Shown: one piece after another, positions 6,896 to 9,286 of the stretch | How the letters are laid out: each line of letters starts with the position of its first letter | Position numbering within the stretch: the stretch's first letter is position 1 | NCBI GenBank assembly: GCA_030838025.1 | Contig: JAUTXM010000520.1 | Span: 1-9,286, forward strand | Origin: Acidimicrobiaceae bacterium | Lineage (GTDB): Bacteria > Actinomycetota > Acidimicrobiia > Acidimicrobiales > Palsa-688 | DNA length: 9,286 bases | Direction of reading: 5' to 3' | The notes under the pieces: model-generated | What the model saw: only the letters and a program-made list of their open reading frames with translations | Databases searched by the model: none | Told to the model about the DNA's origin: nothing | Translations under genes and position numbers: made by a program

Positions 6896-8173
6896 GTGAC
6901 CACCTTCAGCGCCGAGACCTACCAGAACGAGTACCTGGCCGAAGGGGCGGCGGAGGTCAACGCGGTCGTGACCGTGACCGCCACTGCCGGCGGGGGAGCC
7001 GCACAGCCCACCAGGGCGGCAGAAATCATCATCATCGACATTTCCGGATCCATGAACTACCCGGCGACGAAGTTGCGAGCGGCCCAGCAGGCAACCGCGG
7101 CGGCCATCGACTGCATCCGCGACGGGGTGTGGTTCGCGATCATCGCAGGGACCAAACTGGCCCACCAGGTCTACCCGGCGCCGGGCACGCTGAGCCCGGC
7201 TTCGGGGGAGACACGAGACGAGGCGAAGCAGGCCGTGGCGGCGCTGCAGGCCCAAGGGGGCACCGCCATCGGCGCCTGGCTGGCGCTGGCCAACCAGCTC
7301 TTCGCCACACTTCCGCTCTCGCTCAACCATGCGATCCTGCTCACCGACGGCAAGGACGAAAGCGAGACGGCGGAGGAGCTCAACCAGACCCTCGCGGCCT
7401 GTGAGGGACGGTTTCAGTGTGACTGCCGCGGTGTCGGGACCGACTGGGTCGTGAGCGAATTGCGCAAGGTTGCCTCGGCGCTGTTGGGCTCGGTCGACAT
7501 CGTCGCCGACCCGGCCGAGCTGACCGCCGACTTCACCGCCATGGTCGAGCACGCCATGGGAAAGGCCACGGCGGACGTGGCGCTGCGGGTCTGGACCCCC
7601 CAGACCGCCACGGTGTCGTTTGTCAAACAGGTGGCGCCCACGATCGCCGAGCTGACCGACAAGCGGGTGCCGGTGAACGACCGCGTCGGCGACTATCCGA
7701 CCGGGGCGTGGGGCGACGAGTCACGGGACTACCACGTGTGCGTGACGGTGAAACCAGGGGCGGTGGGCGACGAGATGCTTGCGGCCAGGGTCAGCCTGGT
7801 CGTCGACGATCAAGTGGTTTCACAGGCGCTGGTCAAGGCCATCTGGACCGACGATGCGGCCCTGTCGACCAGGATCAACCGGGCGGTGGCGCACTACACG
7901 GGCCAGGCGGAGTTGGCCCAGGTCATCCAGGAAGGGCTCGAGGCTCGCAAGGCGGGCGACGACGCCACCGCGACCGTAAAACTGGGCCGGGCCGCCCAGC
8001 TGGCGGCGGCGAGCGGCAACGACGCCACCACCAAGCTGCTGTCCAAGGTGGTCGACGTCGAGGACGCGGCCAGCGGCACGGTCCGCCTGAAGTCGCGGGT
8101 GGACGACGCCGATGAGATGGCGCTCGACACCCGCTCCACCAAGACCGTCCGAGTGACAAAGTCAGCGCCATGA
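6896..8173 (+). CDS. VWA-domain protein with intact MIDAS
   Basis: This is a cytosolic von Willebrand factor A protein, likely a metal-dependent protein-binding scaffold in the kinase/phosphatase circuit. Of the 425 residues, about 40-215 form the VWA domain. The MIDAS is complete: DISGS (Asp48, Ser50, Ser52), Thr123 in GGTAIGAWL and Asp151 in LLTDGKDES. A beta-rich segment (about 225-315) follows, then a helical hairpin region (about 320-385) with possible TPR-like character (ELAQVIQEGLEARKAGD). A charged tail ends in LDTRSTKTVRV (410-420), holding threonines 412, 415 and 417. No signal peptide or membrane helix is seen, so it is not a secreted or chelatase-complex-type VWA on present evidence. 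The gene follows the phosphatase by 15 bases with the best ribosome binding site in the operon, and its stop overlaps the FHA start (ATGA). VWA proteins encoded beside PP2C and kinase genes recall the TerY phosphorylation triad. Confidence 0.9.
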   Translation: MTTFSAETYQNEYLAEGAAEVNAVVTVTATAGGGAAQPTRAAEIIIIDISGSMNYPATKLRAAQQATAAAIDCIRDGVWFAIIAGTKLAHQVYPAPGTLSPASGETRDEAKQAVAALQAQGGTAIGAWLALANQLFATLPLSLNHAILLTDGKDESETAEELNQTLAACEGRFQCDCRGVGTDWVVSELRKVASALLGSVDIVADPAELTADFTAMVEHAMGKATADVALRVWTPQTATVSFVKQVAPTIAELTDKRVPVNDRVGDYPTGAWGDESRDYHVCVTVKPGAVGDEMLAARVSLVVDDQVVSQALVKAIWTDDAALSTRINRAVAHYTGQAELAQVIQEGLEARKAGDDATATVKLGRAAQLAAASGNDATTKLLSKVVDVEDAASGTVRLKSRVDDADEMALDTRSTKTVRVTKSAP

Positions 8174-8967
8174 GTTTCCTGTGCCCCAATGGGCATCAAT
8201 CCGAGACGTCCGACTACTGCGATCAATGCGGCGCCCGAATCGAGGGGACATCCGCTCCGCCCGCTCCGCCTGCTGGCACACCCACGCTCAAGCCCGACGG
8301 GCCGATCGAATCCGCGGCAGCGCCACTCGACCCGACCGCAGTCCCGCCTCCGGCTGCCGACACGGCCACCGACACGGCCGCCGCCACTGCGGCCGGCTCG
8401 GGATCCGGCGAGCAACGGTGTCCGGTCTGCCAGACGCCGAGGGTGGGCCAGGATCGCTTCTGCGAGGAGTGCGGCTACGACTACACCGCCCCCGGGCCCG
8501 CTCCCGGCCAGGGCAGCCCCGTGCTCGCGGCCGCTGCGGGCACGACTAGCGCCGCGGCCTGGGAAGCGATCGCCACGGCCGACCGTGAGTACTACGAACG
8601 GGTCGCCCCGGAAGGAGTCCCTTTTCCCATCCACTGCCCAGCTCGGACGTTCCTGCTGGCAGGAAGCGAGATCCGCATCGGACGCCGCAGCAACTCCCGG
8701 GGCATTCAGCCCGAGGTGGACCTCTCGGGGGCGCCCGAGGACGGGGCCATCTCGCACCTGCATTGCATCCTCCTCGAGCAGCCGAGCGGCTCCTACTCGG
8801 TCGTCGATCCGGGCTCGACGAACGGCACGACGATGAACGACGACACCACGCCGCTCATGGCCAACATCGCGGTGGCGCTCGCCGACGGGGACCGCATCCA
8901 TTTGGGTGCCTGGACGACGATCACGATTCGCGCCCGCCGGCCCGCCGAGGCCAGCGCGTCCCCCTGA
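8170..8967 (+). CDS. FHA-domain protein with two zinc ribbons
   Basis: This is a predicted phosphothreonine reader for the kinase encoded in the same operon. The 265-residue protein begins with a zinc ribbon in which a histidine may serve as ligand (C5, H9, C17, C20), followed by a Pro/Ala/Thr-rich linker (about 25-80) and a second ribbon (C84, C87, C98, C101). A short conserved-looking link, WEAIATADREYYERV (131-145), precedes the FHA domain (about 160-255). Phosphopeptide-binding residues are present: Arg172 in IGRR, Ser195 and His198 in ISHLHC, and Asn218 in STNGT. GarA, the mycobacterial PknG substrate, is smaller, lacks zinc ribbons and carries an N-terminal ETTS phosphosite; no clear equivalent is seen in this linker. 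The protein is therefore a functional analogue at most, not a plain GarA orthologue. The start overlaps the VWA stop by 4 bases and no good ribosome binding site is visible, so translation is probably coupled. Confidence 0.92.
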   Translation: MSFLCPNGHQSETSDYCDQCGARIEGTSAPPAPPAGTPTLKPDGPIESAAAPLDPTAVPPPAADTATDTAAATAAGSGSGEQRCPVCQTPRVGQDRFCEECGYDYTAPGPAPGQGSPVLAAAAGTTSAAAWEAIATADREYYERVAPEGVPFPIHCPARTFLLAGSEIRIGRRSNSRGIQPEVDLSGAPEDGAISHLHCILLEQPSGSYSVVDPGSTNGTTMNDDTTPLMANIAVALADGDRIHLGAWTTITIRARRPAEASASP

Positions 8968-9037
8968 CCGCGGCTGGCGCCGGGAGGAGCACCCGTCTAC
9001 CGTCCCCCTACTTGATGAGTGCGCCTGGCAGGCAGCC
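8968..9037 (+). other. Short intergenic gap, no clear terminator
   Basis: These 70 bases separate the FHA gene from the next start. I see no stem-loop followed by a T-run. A purine run GGGAGGAG (8982-8989) looks like a ribosome binding site but has no start codon at a suitable distance. The downstream gene could be the end of the operon or have its own promoter here; no convincing -35/-10 pair is visible. Confidence 0.5.
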
Positions 9038-9286
9038 GTGACCGTGCCCCTGCGCGTGCCTCGACGGCTGGTCGCAGCGGTGATTCCGGCGGTGTTGGCG
9101 CTGTCGGCGGTCATGACGGCGGTGGCCTGCCAGAGCACCCCGGCGCTCCCTGCTCCCCCCGTGGTGACGGGCCCGCCGGCGATCCCCGATGCCCAGTCGG
9201 CGGTCGACGCCCCGCTATTCGTCGGCCAGAGCACCTTCCCGGCGCCGCTGTCGGCCCAGATCGACTTCACGCCTCGGCTCGCGACC
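9038..9286 (+). CDS. Predicted lipoprotein or secreted protein (3' partial), unrecognised
   Basis: An open frame of 83 codons runs from a GTG at 9038 to the end of the window. The N-terminus has a basic stretch (RVPRR, 6-10), a hydrophobic core (LVAAVIPAVLALSAVMTAVA) and then Cys31, in the context AVAC. This resembles a lipobox, though Ala at -3 is less usual than Leu. After the cysteine the sequence is rich in Pro, Ala and Val (STPALPAPPVV), as in the linkers of actinobacterial lipoproteins. The only ribosome binding hint is AGG at 9030-9032. A second GTG at 9044 is an alternative start. I do not recognise the family because too little is present. An exported lipoprotein here could belong to the sensing system or begin a new unit. 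Confidence 0.55.
   Translation, partial: MTVPLRVPRRLVAAVIPAVLALSAVMTAVACQSTPALPAPPVVTGPPAIPDAQSAVDAPLFVGQSTFPAPLSAQIDFTPRLAT

Noticed and set aside
5525..7552. A 675-residue open frame on the - strand
   Set aside because: It lies opposite the kinase end, the phosphatase and half the VWA gene, all of which have clear family motifs. Long antisense frames are expected at this GC content, and its translation shows no recognisable domain.
8982..8989. GGGAGGAG as a ribosome binding site
   Set aside because: No ATG, GTG or TTG lies at a usable distance. The nearest pair, TTG at 9012 and ATG at 9015, is over 20 bases away and opens a frame of only about nine codons.
9023..9033. Inverted repeat GCCTG-G-CAGGC as a terminator
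   Set aside because: The loop would be a single base and no T-run follows, so a terminator hairpin cannot form.
7894..9270. A 458-residue open frame on the - strand spanning the VWA, FHA and lipoprotein genes
   Set aside because: It is antisense to the motif-bearing FHA and VWA genes and its product is low-complexity Arg/Gly/Ala sequence without domain signs.
1..9286. CRISPR arrays, insertion sequences, tRNA or rRNA genes, attachment sites
   Set aside because: No spaced direct repeats, transposase motifs, terminal inverted repeats or RNA-gene signatures were seen; the window is almost wholly coding on one strand.

Overview
The window is high-GC, densely coded DNA with every gene on the + strand. 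The gene content (a PknG-type kinase with a rubredoxin-like module, a GlnH-type lipoprotein and a GlnX-type membrane protein) points to an actinobacterium (Actinomycetota). The kinase has an extra N-terminal zinc ribbon that I do not recall in mycobacterial PknG, so a non-mycobacterial actinobacterium is likely. I cannot fix the order or genus.

Positions 1-8967 look like one transcription unit of seven genes. In order they are: a four-helix membrane sensor (glnX-like, 5' end outside the window); an amino-acid-binding lipoprotein (glnH-like); an all-helical cytoplasmic protein of unknown function; a PknG-type Ser/Thr kinase with C-terminal TPRs; a PP2C-family phosphatase with two zinc ribbons; a von Willebrand factor A (VWA) protein with an intact MIDAS; and an FHA protein with two zinc ribbons. 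Four of the six junctions are 4-base start/stop overlaps (ATGA or GTGA). The other two have gaps of 3 and 15 bases. No terminator or promoter is visible between the genes, so the promoter must lie upstream of base 1.

A short gap (8968-9037) without a clear terminator follows. Then comes the 5' part of a predicted proline-rich lipoprotein or secreted protein that runs off the end and that I do not recognise.

In mycobacteria, GlnH (outside the membrane) and GlnX (in the membrane) signal amino-acid (Asp/Glu) availability to PknG, which phosphorylates the FHA protein GarA to control 2-oxoglutarate/glutamate metabolism. Here the same sensor-kinase core sits with a possible adaptor, an eraser (PP2C), a VWA scaffold and a dedicated phosphothreonine reader (FHA). 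The set looks like a self-contained writer/eraser/reader circuit. The kinase-PP2C-VWA part also recalls the TerY-type phosphorylation triad. The individual families are known. What deserves attention is the complete, tightly coupled combination, the unknown protein between sensor and kinase, and the zinc ribbons shared by kinase, phosphatase and reader.
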